Source: Clostridiales bacterium
Lineage (GTDB): Bacteria; Bacillota; Clostridia; Lachnospirales; Lachnospiraceae
Assembly (NCBI GenBank): GCA_018365455.1
Contig: JAGZJZ010000055.1
Location: 1-42,855, forward strand
DNA length: 42,855 nt
Reading direction: 5' to 3'
Shown here: positions 1-9,114 of the stretch, piece after piece
How the letters are laid out: the number at the start of each line of letters is the position of its first letter
How positions within the stretch are numbered: the first letter of the stretch is position 1
Position numbers and translations under genes: made by a program
The notes under the pieces: generated by a model
The model's input: the letters and a program-made list of their open reading frames with translations, nothing else
Databases searched by the model: none
What the model was told of the DNA's origin: nothing

Positions 1-9
1 TCTCAACAT
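1..9 (-). CDS. Possible 5' end of a gene leaving the window leftwards
   Basis: On the minus strand an ATG at position 9 is preceded at about seven bases by AAGGGGTG, a good Shine-Dalgarno sequence, and farther back by an AT-rich TAAAAT that could be a -10 box. Only three codons (M-L-R) are inside the window, so nothing can be said of the product. It could be chance. Confidence 0.3.
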
Positions 10-80
10 ATTAAACACCCCTTTTTCTTTATTTTACCATAAAATGGGGATGCAAAACATTTGTTTTGTGCAACTTTTAA

Positions 81-99
81 TTTTCAAACACGCTCTAGG
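81..99 (+). repeat. Copy a of recurrent intergenic motif TTTTCAAACACGYTCTAR
   Basis: The bases TTTTCAAACACGCTCTAGG match closely the segments at 25903-25921 and, on the minus strand, 42196-42214, with looser versions at 16643-16661 and 22202-22217. All five are intergenic. This copy lies just before the terminator hairpin at 119-153. The function is unknown. Confidence 0.5.
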
Positions 100-118
100 T
101 ACAAAATTGATAAAAATT

Positions 119-153
119 CCGCTTGCGGCAGAGGCTGCAGGCGGTCTTTTTTT
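119..153 (+). terminator. Intrinsic terminator upstream of secA
   Basis: CCGCTTG (119-125) pairs with CAGGCGG (138-144) with one G-U pair, an inner CAG/CTG extends the stem, and a T-rich run follows. It would end a plus-strand transcript arriving from outside the window or starting within the first 100 bases. No coding region ending here is visible. Confidence 0.65.
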
Positions 154-205
154 ATATGAACGCATTATGAACGATTTATGAAGCCTAAGTTTATAAAAAA
201 TTTTA

Positions 206-234
206 TTGTGAAAAATGCGTAAAGGTGTTAATAT
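206..234 (+). promoter_or_regulatory. Predicted sigma-A promoter of secA
   Basis: TTGTGA (206-211) and TAATAT (229-234) are separated by 17 bases, about 46 bases before the secA start. The region after the upstream terminator is AT-rich and has no other gene. Confidence 0.55.
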
Positions 235-280
235 AGTTAGTGATTATAAGAACACAGATGAAGGATATAGGTGAATAGAA

Positions 281-2848
281 ATGAATCTTATACAAAAAGT
301 ATTAGGGACTCATAGTGAGAGAGAGGTTAAAATGATCAAACCTCTCGTAAAAAAAGTAGAAGCTTTGAGGCCGACCATGCAGGCTTTGTCTGATGAAGAA
401 CTAAGAGATAAGACGAAAGAATATAAAAAGAGACTGGCTGATGGAGAGACTTTGGACGACCTGCTCCCGGAAGCATTTGCCACGGTGAGAGAAGCGGGCA
501 AACGTGTTCTGGACATGGAGCATTATCCGGTACAGATCATCGGTGGTATTATCCTGCACCAGGGACGTATTGCAGAAATGAAGACCGGTGAAGGTAAAAC
601 CTTGGTATCTACACTTCCGGCGTACCTGAATGCTCTGGAAGGCAAAGGCGTTCATATCGTAACGGTTAATGATTATCTGGCACATCGTGATGCTGAGTGG
701 ATGGGAAAAGTGCATGAGTTTTTAGGCCTGAAAGTAGGATGTGTATTAAACTCCATGGACAATGACGAGAGACGTGAAGCATACAATTGTGATATCACAT
801 ATGTTACCAATAATGAATTAGGTTTCGATTATCTGCGTGATAACATGGTTATCTACAAGGAACAGCTGGTACAGAGAGATCTGCATTATGCCATCATCGA
901 TGAGGTCGATTCCGTGCTGATTGATGAAGCCAGGACACCCCTTATCATTTCCGGGCAGAGTGGAAAGTCCACGAAGCTGTATGAAGTCTGCGATATCCTT
1001 GCACGTCAGCTGGAACGTGGAGAAGCCAGCGGTGAAGTTACCAAGATGTCAGCTATTATGGGCGAAGAAATCACCGAGACCGGAGATTTCATTGTAAATG
1101 AAAAGGACAAGGTAGTGAACCTGACCGAAGATGGTGTAAAGAAAGTAGAAAAATTCTTTCAGATTGAAAACCTGGCTGATCCGGATAATCTGGAGATCCA
1201 GCATAATATCAACCTGGCACTGCGTGCCCACAATCTGATGTTCCGTGATCAGGATTACGTGGTAAAAGATGATGAGGTACTGATTGTAGATGAATTTACA
1301 GGACGTATCATGCCGGGCAGAAGATATTCCGACGGTCTGCATCAGGCAATTGAAGCAAAAGAACATGTGAAGGTAAAGAGAGAGAGCAAGACCCTTGCGA
1401 CCATCACTTTCCAGAACTTTTTCAATAAATATGCAAAGAAATCCGGTATGACCGGTACTGCTTTAACTGAAGAAAAGGAGTTCCGTGATATCTATGGAAT
1501 GGATGTTATCGAGATACCGACTAACAGACCGGTAGCACGTAAGGATGCTGACGATGCTGTGTACATGACCAAAAAGGAAAAATTCCATGCAGTTGTGGAT
1601 TCTATTGAAGAAGCCCATGCAAAGGGACAACCTGTACTGGTTGGTACGATTACCATCGAGACGTCTGAATTGATCAGCGGTATGCTGAAAAAGCGCGGAA
1701 TCCAGCATAAAGTCCTGAATGCAAAATTCCATGAATTAGAGGCTGAGATCGTTGCTGAGGCTGGTGTGCATGGTGCAGTTACCATTGCAACCAATATGGC
1801 AGGCCGTGGTACGGATATTAAACTGGATGATGATTCCAAAGCAGCAGGCGGTTTGAAGATTATCGGTACCGAACGTCACGAGTCCAGACGTATTGATAAC
1901 CAGCTGCGCGGACGTTCCGGTCGTCAGGGAGACCCAGGTGAATCCAGATTCTTTATTTCTCTGGAAGATGATCTGATGCGTCTGTTTGGTTCAGAGCGTC
2001 TTATGGGTATATTTAAATCCCTGGGTGTATCTGAAAATGAGCAGATCGAACACAAGATGCTTTCTTCTGCAATTGAAAAAGCACAGAAGAAGATCGAGAG
2101 CAACAACTATGGAATCCGTAAGAACCTGTTAGAATATGACCAGGTAAATAATGAGCAGCGTGAAATTATTTACAAGGAGAGAAGAAGAGTTCTGGATGGA
2201 GAGAGCATGCGGGATTCCATATACAAGATGATTACCGATATTGTGGACAATACCGTTGATATGTGTATTGCGGATGATGCGGATAATGAAGAATGGGATT
2301 TAAATGAATTGAATTCCCTGTTGAATCCGATTATTCCTCTGCAGCCAGTTACAAAAGAGGATATTAAGAAAATAAAGAAGAACCAGCTGAAGCAGAATCT
2401 GAAGGAAAAAGCGGTGAAGCTGTACGAGACAAAGGAAGCAGAATTCCCGGAACCGGAACAGCTGCGTGAACTGGAACGTGTAATTCTTCTGAAAGTAATC
2501 GACCGCAAGTGGATGGATCATATCGATGATATGGATCAGCTGCGTCAGGGTATCGGACTCCAGGCATATGGCCAGAAAGACCCGCTGGTTGAATACAAAA
2601 TGAGCGGATACGAGATGTTCGACACCATGTCCGCAGGAATCCAGGAAGATACACTCCGGCTGTTATACCATGTCCGCATTGAGCAGAAGGTAGAACGTGA
2701 AGAAGTAGCTAAGGTAACCGGAACCAACAAAGATGACTCTGAAGTGAAAGGTCCGGTAAGACGTACTTCTGAAAAAGTATATCCGAACGATCCGTGTCCA
2801 TGCGGAAGCGGCAGAAAATATAAACAGTGCTGCGGCAGAAAAGCATAA
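281..2848 (+). CDS. secA: Preprotein translocase ATPase subunit SecA
   Basis: SecA is the cytoplasmic ATPase that drives unfolded preproteins through the SecYEG channel. The 855-residue length is typical of the housekeeping SecA1. Visible signatures are the Walker A-type sequence MKTGEGKT near residue 101, the DEVDSVLIDEARTPLI Walker B/DEAD-like region near 207, the TNMAGRGTDIKL helicase motif near residue 507, and QLRGRSGRQGDPG. The C-terminus ends in a zinc-binding tail CPCGSGRKYKQCC, which in the family binds SecB or ribosomes. The ATG is preceded by GGATATAGGTGA. A terminator-like hairpin separates it from prfB; the secA-prfB order is common in Firmicutes. Nothing unusual is seen in the protein. 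Confidence 0.98.
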   Translation: MNLIQKVLGTHSEREVKMIKPLVKKVEALRPTMQALSDEELRDKTKEYKKRLADGETLDDLLPEAFATVREAGKRVLDMEHYPVQIIGGIILHQGRIAEMKTGEGKTLVSTLPAYLNALEGKGVHIVTVNDYLAHRDAEWMGKVHEFLGLKVGCVLNSMDNDERREAYNCDITYVTNNELGFDYLRDNMVIYKEQLVQRDLHYAIIDEVDSVLIDEARTPLIISGQSGKSTKLYEVCDILARQLERGEASGEVTKMSAIMGEEITETGDFIVNEKDKVVNLTEDGVKKVEKFFQIENLADPDNLEIQHNINLALRAHNLMFRDQDYVVKDDEVLIVDEFTGRIMPGRRYSDGLHQAIEAKEHVKVKRESKTLATITFQNFFNKYAKKSGMTGTALTEEKEFRDIYGMDVIEIPTNRPVARKDADDAVYMTKKEKFHAVVDSIEEAHAKGQPVLVGTITIETSELISGMLKKRGIQHKVLNAKFHELEAEIVAEAGVHGAVTIATNMAGRGTDIKLDDDSKAAGGLKIIGTERHESRRIDNQLRGRSGRQGDPGESRFFISLEDDLMRLFGSERLMGIFKSLGVSENEQIEHKMLSSAIEKAQKKIESNNYGIRKNLLEYDQVNNEQREIIYKERRRVLDGESMRDSIYKMITDIVDNTVDMCIADDADNEEWDLNELNSLLNPIIPLQPVTKEDIKKIKKNQLKQNLKEKAVKLYETKEAEFPEPEQLRELERVILLKVIDRKWMDHIDDMDQLRQGIGLQAYGQKDPLVEYKMSGYEMFDTMSAGIQEDTLRLLYHVRIEQKVEREEVAKVTGTNKDDSEVKGPVRRTSEKVYPNDPCPCGSGRKYKQCCGRKA

Positions 2849-2858
2849 ATCAAATAGA

Positions 2859-2894
2859 ACAAAAAGGGTCGTTTGTATAAAACGGCCTTTTTGT
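2859..2894 (+). terminator. Terminator or attenuator between secA and prfB
   Basis: ACAAAAAGG followed by GTCGTTT pairs with AAACGGC followed by CCTTTTTGT, giving about 16 base pairs around a four- to five-base loop with T-rich 3' arm. It probably ends secA transcripts at least partly. Confidence 0.75.
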
Positions 2895-2930
2895 AAATAA
2901 ATCAAATAATTATTGAGAGAAGGTGAAGCT

Positions 2931-4059
2931 GTGGTAGAATTAGATCAATTTAAATATACGTTAGGCACGTATGCAAAACCATTAGTGGAAGTGAGGGATT
3001 CACTTTGACCTGGCTAACAAGGAAAAGCGGATTCAGGAATTAGAGCGTAAGATGGAAGAACCTGACTTTTGGGATCAGCCCGAAAAGTCACAGGAATATA
3101 TGAAAACGCTCAGCAGTTTAAAGGATGATATTGAAATATTCCGAAAACTGAATGATCAGTATGAAGAAATAGAAACCCTTCTGGAAATGGCATATGAGGA
3201 AAATGATGCCTCACTGATTCCGGAAATAGAAGAAACACTGAATGATTTTACGACATCTCTGGAAAATATCCGGATCAAGACCTTACTGGCGGGTGAGTAT
3301 GACAGAGATCATGCAATAATGACACTCCATGCAGGAGCAGGCGGCACCGAGTCCTGTGACTGGGCAAGTATGCTCTACCGCATGTACTGCCGATGGGCAG
3401 ACCGGAAAGGATTCCAGGTAGAAGTACTGGATTATCTGGACGGAGAAGAAGCCGGCATCAAATCGGTAACATTTGAAGTAAAAGGTGAAAATGCATTTGG
3501 CTATCTCAAGTCAGAAAAGGGTGTGCACAGGCTGGTGCGTATTTCTCCCTTCAATGCGGCGGGCAAACGCCAGACCTCTTTTGTATCCTGTGATGTTATG
3601 CCGGATATTGAAGAAGATATTGATATTGAGATCCGGGATGAGGATTTAAGGATTGACACGTACCGCTCCAGCGGTGCGGGAGGCCAGCATATTAACAAAA
3701 CTTCTTCCGCCATCCGTATTACCCATCTTCCCACCAATATCGTGGTACAGTGTCAGAATGAACGTTCTCAGCACATGAATAAGGATAAGGCAATGCAGAT
3801 GTTGAAAGCAAAGCTGTATCTGTTAAAGCAACAGGAAAATGCGGAAAAAGTATCCGATATCCGTGGTGAAATAAAGGAAATCGGCTGGGGCAGCCAGATC
3901 CGTTCCTATGTTATGCAGCCATATACCATGGTCAAGGACCACCGAACAAATGCGGAATCCGGTAATGTGGACAGCGTAATGGACGGAAGTATTGATATCT
4001 TTATCAACGCTTATCTGAAGTGGCTGGCTCTGGGCACAAAAGAATCAGAAAATGAATAA
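2931..4059 (+). CDS. prfB: Peptide chain release factor 2 (programmed +1 frameshift)
   Basis: RF2 recognises UGA and UAA stop codons and triggers peptide release. Translation starts at GTG 2931 after the site AGAAGGTGAAG and runs 25 codons to an in-frame TGA at 3006-3008. A +1 shift at CTT gives the reading frame that continues to 4059, yielding about 375 residues, the normal RF2 length. The second frame begins DLANKEKRIQELERK and contains the peptidyl-transferase loop GGQ in SSGAGGQHINKTSSAIR and the release-factor segment RISPFNAAGKRQTSF. An ATG-only caller would start falsely at 3052 and lose the N-terminus. The arrangement is autoregulatory: low RF2 favours frameshifting and hence more RF2. 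Confidence 0.95.
2994..3009 (+). promoter_or_regulatory. RF2 +1 programmed frameshift site
   Basis: The sequence AGGGATTCACTTTGAC contains the slippery CTT-TGA-C and an internal Shine-Dalgarno-like AGGG beginning nine bases before CTT, the same distance as in Escherichia coli prfB. The zero frame stops at TGA 3006-3008, while the +1 frame enters GAC at 3007-3009. Confidence 0.93.
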
Positions 4060-4073
4060 CAGATTGTGGATAA

Positions 4074-4092
4074 GCGGAGGGAATACCTCCGC
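4074..4092 (+). other. Hairpin between prfB and the SPFH gene
   Basis: GCGGAGG (4074-4080) and CCTCCGC (4086-4092) form a perfect 7-bp stem with loop GAATA. No T-run follows, so it is not a classical terminator; it may stabilise the prfB 3' end or act as a weak terminator. Confidence 0.45.
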
Positions 4093-4134
4093 TTGTGTGC
4101 AAATAACAGAAGATTAATAACAGGAGGACAATAT

Positions 4135-5466
4135 ATGGGAATTATAAAAGCAGCAACAGGTGCAATTGGAAGTTCATTAGCAGATCAGTGGCTGGAAGTA
4201 ATTGAGCCGGAAGATATGGGAGACCAGACGCTTCTGACCCGCGGTGTGAAGATGCGCACAGGCTCCAATACCAAAAGCAGTTCCGATACCATTTCAAATG
4301 GTTCTGTAATCCATGTGTATGACAATCAGTTCATGCTTCTGGTGGATGGCGGCAGAATCATTGATTACACGGCTGAGCCGGGTTACTATACCGTTAATAA
4401 TTCTTCCATGCCTTCTTTATTTAACGGGGAGCTGGAAGATGCGGTAAGAGAGACCTTTTCCCGGTTTAAATTCGGAGGTGTGACCCCAACTGCCCAAAAG
4501 GTATATTATATCAATCTGCAGGAGATCAGGGGAATCCGTTTTGGCACCAGGAATCCGATTAACTATTTTGACAATTTTTATAACGCAGAGCTCTTCTTAA
4601 GAGCACATGGAACCTATTCTATCAAAATTACAGATCCCCTCCTGTTTTATGCAGAAGCTGTGCCCAGAAACAGCGGACAGGTAGAAGTCGGTGAGATTAA
4701 CGAGCAGTATCTTTCTGAATTCTTAGAAGCCCTTCAGACATCCATTAACCAGATGTCGGCGGATGGTACCCGTATTTCTTTTGTTTCATCAAAAGCTAGG
4801 GAACTGGGCAAATATATGGCGCAGACCCTGGATGAGGACTGGCGGCAGATGCGTGGATTGGAGATTCAGTCGGTAGGGATTGCGAGTATTTCCTATGATG
4901 AGGAATCCCAGAAATTAATTAATATGAGAAACCAGGGAGCAATGCTTGGAGATCCGTCTATTCGGGAAGGATATGTCCAGAGAGCCATTGCCCACGGCCT
5001 GGAAGCAGCCGGGTCAAACCCCAACGGCAGTATGGCTGGATTTATGGGAATGGGCATGGGAATGCAGAATGCAGGTAACTTTATGGGAACTGCTTCCGCG
5101 AATAATATGCAGCAGATGCAGATGAACCAGGAAGCGAGAAACGCAGCAAAAGCAGCCTCAGGTGCAGGAAACGCCCCGGGTGCAGGCAATGCAGGTAACC
5201 AGGGAGATATCCAGGCATCGGCAGACGGTGCTGGTGGCTGGAATTGTCAGTGCGGAACTTCCAACAGCGGAAAATTCTGCTCCAATTGCGGGAAGGCAAA
5301 GCCAGAACAGACACAGGGCTGGGTATGCAGCTGCGGAGCTTCCAATACAGGGAAATTTTGTTCAAACTGCGGGAATGCAAGACCGGTTTCGGCAGACTGG
5401 ACATGCGCCTGCGGAGTTAAAAATACTGGGAAGTTCTGTTCGGAATGCGGAAACCCGCGCCCATAA
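4135..5466 (+). CDS. SPFH-domain protein with three C-terminal zinc-ribbon repeats (YdjI-like)
   Basis: I chose ATG 4135 because AGGAGGA lies eight bases before it; an upstream in-frame ATG at 4066 has no ribosome site. The 443-residue product begins MGIIKAATGAIGSSLADQW and resembles the 'virion core'/SPFH family of Bacillus subtilis YdjI. The SPFH-like region covers about residues 25-270. A Gly/Met/Ala/Gln-rich linker (about 300-365) leads to three near-identical 27-residue zinc ribbons, each with a CxCG...FCSxCG pattern, spanning about 367-443. No membrane segment or signal peptide is evident, so it is probably recruited to the membrane by its neighbours. It is followed at 14 bases by a zinc-ribbon membrane protein and then a TPM-domain protein, the same trio as YdjI-YdjG-YdjH; the PspA partner seen in Bacillus is absent from this window. 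Confidence 0.85.
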   Translation: MGIIKAATGAIGSSLADQWLEVIEPEDMGDQTLLTRGVKMRTGSNTKSSSDTISNGSVIHVYDNQFMLLVDGGRIIDYTAEPGYYTVNNSSMPSLFNGELEDAVRETFSRFKFGGVTPTAQKVYYINLQEIRGIRFGTRNPINYFDNFYNAELFLRAHGTYSIKITDPLLFYAEAVPRNSGQVEVGEINEQYLSEFLEALQTSINQMSADGTRISFVSSKARELGKYMAQTLDEDWRQMRGLEIQSVGIASISYDEESQKLINMRNQGAMLGDPSIREGYVQRAIAHGLEAAGSNPNGSMAGFMGMGMGMQNAGNFMGTASANNMQQMQMNQEARNAAKAASGAGNAPGAGNAGNQGDIQASADGAGGWNCQCGTSNSGKFCSNCGKAKPEQTQGWVCSCGASNTGKFCSNCGNARPVSADWTCACGVKNTGKFCSECGNPRP

Positions 5467-5480
5467 TCAGGAGGTGATAC

Positions 5481-6536
5481 ATGTCAGTTGTCAGTTACAA
5501 ATGTCCAAACTGCGGTGGGGATCTTCGATTTGATCCCAAATCCCAAAAGTACAAATGTGAATATTGCCTTTCTGAATTTACGGAAGAGGTTCTGGGTGAA
5601 CAGGAAGAAAAAGGATCAGACGGGCATTCCAGGCAGCAGGAGCAGGCGGAACAGGAGAGCCGGGACGGGCTTATATATTCCTGTCCCAGCTGCGGCGCCC
5701 AGATCATAACGGATGAAACAACAGCCGCCACGTTCTGTTACTATTGCCACAATCCCGTAGTTCTGGAAGGAAAACTCTCCGGTGATTATAAACCGGACCA
5801 CATCATACCCTTTAAAGTGGATAAAAAAGAAGCGGTAAATCATTTCCTGGGGTATATGAAAAAGAAAAAGTTTGTCCCAAGGGCATTTTTCAGCAAGGAT
5901 CAGATAGAGAAGATATCCGGCGTGTATTTCCCATTCTGGATGTTCGAATGCGATGTGATGGGGCATATGGATGCAGCGGCTACGAATGTTCGCATTTACC
6001 GCATTGGTGATACGGAATTTACGGAGACCAGATTCTACAATGTCCAGCGGGAAGGGAATCTGCATTTTGAGGAACTTACGAAGAACGCATTAAAAAAGGC
6101 AAACAGGAAGCTTGTTGAAGGGGTACAGCCATTTATGCTGAATGACCTGCAAAAGTTCTCTATGGGCTATTTATCCGGTTTTCAGGCGGAAAAAAGAGAT
6201 ATGGAGAAACGGGACTTTGAAGACGAGGTCCGAAAAGAGATCAGCGATTATGCCAAAAATATTCTAAAGGACAGCATAACCGGCTATACCACGGTAAAAT
6301 CATCGAACCTTGCCCTGGATACTCCGTCTGAACACTGGAAATATATTTTGCTGCCTGTCTGGGTGCTTACCTATAAAGGCAAAGATGATAAGATGTACTA
6401 CTATGCCATGAATGGGCAGACAAAAAATATCTGCGGCGAGCTTCCCATTGACTATAAGAAGGTGGCGCTGATGTTTGCAGCCATTGCAATACCGGTATTC
6501 TTACTATTATTGTTAGGAGGATATTTCATATGGTAA
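5481..6536 (+). CDS. Double zinc-ribbon protein with C-terminal membrane anchor (YdjG-like)
   Basis: The 351-residue protein opens with two zinc ribbons: YKCPNCGG...CEYC (about residues 7-32) and YSCPSCGA...CYYC (about 66-90), a TFIIB/primase-like architecture that caused YdjG relatives to be labelled 'replication protein'. A middle region of unknown fold carries aromatic-rich segments such as GVYFPFWMFECDV. The last 25 residues are one hydrophobic helix (VALMFAAIAIPVFLLLLL), a tail anchor with the bulk in the cytoplasm. GGAGGTG precedes the ATG. It overlaps the next gene by seven bases, indicating translational coupling. By analogy with the B. subtilis YdjG-YdjH-YdjI-PspA system it probably helps assemble a membrane-stress complex; this is inference. 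Confidence 0.82.
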   Translation: MSVVSYKCPNCGGDLRFDPKSQKYKCEYCLSEFTEEVLGEQEEKGSDGHSRQQEQAEQESRDGLIYSCPSCGAQIITDETTAATFCYYCHNPVVLEGKLSGDYKPDHIIPFKVDKKEAVNHFLGYMKKKKFVPRAFFSKDQIEKISGVYFPFWMFECDVMGHMDAAATNVRIYRIGDTEFTETRFYNVQREGNLHFEELTKNALKKANRKLVEGVQPFMLNDLQKFSMGYLSGFQAEKRDMEKRDFEDEVRKEISDYAKNILKDSITGYTTVKSSNLALDTPSEHWKYILLPVWVLTYKGKDDKMYYYAMNGQTKNICGELPIDYKKVALMFAAIAIPVFLLLLLGGYFIW

Positions 6537-7372
6537 AAGGGAAAAAGGTTCTGCTGTGGCTATGCCTGTTATTTCTGCTTCTGATGACAACTGGAATAGG
6601 GTCATTTGCTTCAACCGGCAGTCAGGTATTTGATGAAGCCGGGCTTCTAAACCCGGATCAGGCTGCAGATTTGGCGCAGAGGGCAGATACAATGCGGGAA
6701 ACATATAAAATGAATTTTGTGGTAGTAACTACAAATGATGCCCAGGGAAAATCGGCAAGAGAATATGCAGATGATTTCTACATGGATCATGGATTCTATG
6801 ACGATGGAGAAGCCAAAGGCGGAGCCACATTTTTAATCGATATGGATAACCGGGAAATTTATATTTCAACGGCACATGATATGATCTATTATATGACAGA
6901 TGACCGGGTAGAAAGTGTCCTGGATACAGCCTATCCCTATATCAAAGCCGGGGAATACTATAAATGCCTGAACAGTATGATGGCTGCAACGCAGAATTTT
7001 GTGGATCAAGGGGTTCCTTCTGATCAGTACACCTTGAATGAGGAAACCGGAGAGATTACAAAATATCGCAGTCTGCGCCCTATTGACTGGGCGATTGCAG
7101 CAGGAGCAGCGCTGCTTTTAGGAGGTGCGGTCTGCGGATTTACGGTGGGTAAATACAAACTGAAATGGGGAAGTTATACCTATCCTTACAAACAAAAGGG
7201 CAGACTGAATTTAACGAACCAGTCAGATCATTTTACCAATCAGGTAGTTACCCAGAGACATATTCCAAAGAATGATGACTCTGGAGGATCCGGCGGCGGG
7301 GGCGGAAGTATGTCATCTACCCACACCTCAAGCGGAGGCGGAACCTTTGGCGGAGGCGGCAGAGGATTTTAA
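6530..7372 (+). CDS. TPM-domain membrane protein with Gly/Ser-rich tail (YdjH/YgcG-like)
   Basis: The 280-residue protein has an N-terminal signal peptide (about residues 1-28, hydrophobic WLCLLFLLLMTTGIGSFA), an extracytoplasmic TPM domain (about 32-160, starting VFDEAGLLNPDQAADL), a single transmembrane helix (about 184-206) and a cytoplasmic tail ending in GGGSMSSTHTSSGGG and GGGGRGF repeats. The Gly-rich end is characteristic of the YgcG/TPM family. It is translated in overlap with the zinc-ribbon gene and closes a three-gene unit with the SPFH gene. TPM domains outside photosynthetic organisms have no settled biochemical role. A terminator-like inverted repeat lies about 30 bases downstream. 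Confidence 0.83.
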   Translation: MVKGKKVLLWLCLLFLLLMTTGIGSFASTGSQVFDEAGLLNPDQAADLAQRADTMRETYKMNFVVVTTNDAQGKSAREYADDFYMDHGFYDDGEAKGGATFLIDMDNREIYISTAHDMIYYMTDDRVESVLDTAYPYIKAGEYYKCLNSMMAATQNFVDQGVPSDQYTLNEETGEITKYRSLRPIDWAIAAGAALLLGGAVCGFTVGKYKLKWGSYTYPYKQKGRLNLTNQSDHFTNQVVTQRHIPKNDDSGGSGGGGGSMSSTHTSSGGGTFGGGGRGF

Positions 7373-7400
7373 GAACGCTCCGTATCAAAATCAGATAAGA

Positions 7401-7471
7401 AGAGACTATTGCAGCAGGGAAGGTTCGATGCAGATGCATGAATTTCCACAATTGCAATAGTCTCTTTTTTC
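7401..7471. terminator. Long-loop, possibly bidirectional terminator
   Basis: AGAGACTATTGCA (7401-7413) is the inverse of TGCAATAGTCTCT (7453-7465), followed by TTTTTT. The 39-base loop is long. It sits between convergent genes (TPM protein, plus; ABC permease, minus) and may end both transcripts. Confidence 0.75.
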
Positions 7472-7511
7472 TGGCTTATGTAATAGTCTTTTTCCGGCTG
7501 AAATCTATGGA

Positions 7512-8288
7512 TCAGGAGCCGGTTGATTTGTATTTTCTCATGCCAAGATTCCATACAAAGAGGCAGGGAATCAGAAAAAGTAAGGTTAATACCGGCAGAA
7601 AGCAGTAATACGCGGGTATATTCTGACGGATGAGATAGAGAAACGGATAGTACTGGAAAAGAGCAAAAGGTACAAGATAGGTGCAGATGGTAAGCACTGT
7701 TTTCCCGTAGACGGCTGCGGGATATTTTCCGTATTCTCTGGCACCGTCGGTAAAGATATTCATGAATTCAAGCCCTTCCAGTGTAAAAAAGCAAAGTCCG
7801 GCATAGAGGATAAATAATCCGGCAAAGGTTGCAACACCGCCCAAAATCATCAGAATCAGCGTAAGCACCCTCAGAAATGTCCAGTGAAGGTCAATATTGG
7901 AAATGCCATAGATCAGCATGACAACCGCCTGGAGAAGCCGTCCGATGCGTGTTAATTCTATTTTACTGGCAAGCACCTGGAAGATGGTGCCTCCCGGACG
8001 AACCAGGATGCGGTCGAATTCCCCGTTTCCAATCATAGAGGCGAAGGTGTCAAATCCCCGGAAGAAACATTCAGCTATGGTAAATGACATCAGCACAATG
8101 GCAAAGCACAAGAGGACTTCACTGTATGAGTAGCCGTTGATCTGGTGGAAGCGCTGCAGCATAAAATATACCCCCAGGAAGACATTGAAGGAAACCAGAA
8201 ATTGTCCCACTACAGTAAGCAGAAAGGATACTTTATATTCCATCATGCTGCGCAGGTGTATGGATAGATAATGCATATATAGTTTCAT
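7512..8288 (-). CDS. ABC-2 type transporter permease (COG3694-like)
   Basis: I chose the ATG at 8288 (MKLYMHYLSIHLRSMMEYK) because AAGGAGAA lies just upstream; the longer frame from 8318 lacks a ribosome site and would overlap the preceding gene. The 258-residue product has about six hydrophobic segments and the features of the ABC-2 exporter permeases that travel in pairs with an ATPase. Hydrophobic blocks include FLLTVVGQFLVSFNVFLGVYFM and VLTLILMILGGVATFAGLFILY. It is the last gene of a three-gene minus-strand operon, 13 bases after the second permease. The substrate cannot be read from the sequence; related systems export drugs, peptides or lipids. Confidence 0.85.
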   Translation of the reverse strand: MKLYMHYLSIHLRSMMEYKVSFLLTVVGQFLVSFNVFLGVYFMLQRFHQINGYSYSEVLLCFAIVLMSFTIAECFFRGFDTFASMIGNGEFDRILVRPGGTIFQVLASKIELTRIGRLLQAVVMLIYGISNIDLHWTFLRVLTLILMILGGVATFAGLFILYAGLCFFTLEGLEFMNIFTDGAREYGKYPAAVYGKTVLTICTYLVPFALFQYYPFLYLIRQNIPAYYCFLPVLTLLFLIPCLFVWNLGMRKYKSTGS

Positions 8289-8301
8289 ATAAATTCTCCT
8301 T

Positions 8302-9105
8302 TCAACCGCCCTGAACAACCACTTGCTTCAAAGCTCTGTGCATCAGAAGTTTGCCGGATGCGGTCAGCAGGATCAGCCAGAATATCTGCAAAGCAAGCGC
8401 TCTGTACAGAGAACTTCCGGCAATGTCACCGCTGTAAATACGCAGAGGGGCATTCTGTATGGAAGCAAAGGGCAGCAGCTCTACAATGCAGGAAATCTGA
8501 TCCGGCAAAAAAGGCAGAGGGATAACTGCTCCGGAGAGAAACTCCGCCAGGGAAGTGGTAATCATCCGAATGCCCTGTGAAGATATGGTATAAAATGATA
8601 ATGTATATATGACCATGGAAAGGGAAACCACGACCCCCAGTCCAAGTGCCATAGAAAACAGGAACAGCAGTGCCGTTACCGGATCCGGCGGCAGTGTGAT
8701 GCCATAGGGCGCCGGAAGGAGAAACGCCAGAATCAGCACGGGGAAGCAGCGCAGGACGGCTTTGGAAAGCCTGGATGCCAGATTCTTCATAAACCACATG
8801 GTGTACAGGTCCGCAGGACGGCACAGTTCATAAGAAACGTTGCCATTGGTAATGGAATCAAATATATCATTGTCCCAGAACCAGAACATATAAAGGGCTA
8901 AGAAAGCCTGCTGCAGCCATACATAGGACGTCAGTGCACGAAAAGACATGGGGAAGGCATTGGCATCTGCCTGATAAAATGCCTGAAATAAAAGTATTTC
9001 CATGGCGCCCCAGATAAACTGCGTGGATACTCCGGCTAAAGCTGCGGTACGGTACTGAAGCCCGGTAATAAAGCGCATGCGAAAAAAAGAGAGGTATTGT
9101 TTCAT
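8302..9105 (-). CDS. ABC-2 type transporter permease (COG4587-like)
   Basis: This 267-residue membrane protein begins MKQYLSFFRMRFITGLQYR, a short cytoplasmic amphipathic segment typical of ABC-2 permeases, followed by about six hydrophobic segments such as LILAFLLPAPYGITL and ALLFLFSMALGLGVVVSLSMVIY. GGAGGC precedes the ATG. It lies nine bases after the ATPase gene and 13 before the other permease, so the pair probably forms a heterodimeric channel with two copies of the ATPase. The substrate is unknown. Confidence 0.85.
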   Translation of the reverse strand: MKQYLSFFRMRFITGLQYRTAALAGVSTQFIWGAMEILLFQAFYQADANAFPMSFRALTSYVWLQQAFLALYMFWFWDNDIFDSITNGNVSYELCRPADLYTMWFMKNLASRLSKAVLRCFPVLILAFLLPAPYGITLPPDPVTALLFLFSMALGLGVVVSLSMVIYTLSFYTISSQGIRMITTSLAEFLSGAVIPLPFLPDQISCIVELLPFASIQNAPLRIYSGDIAGSSLYRALALQIFWLILLTASGKLLMHRALKQVVVQGG

Positions 9106-9114
9106 GGCTGCCTC

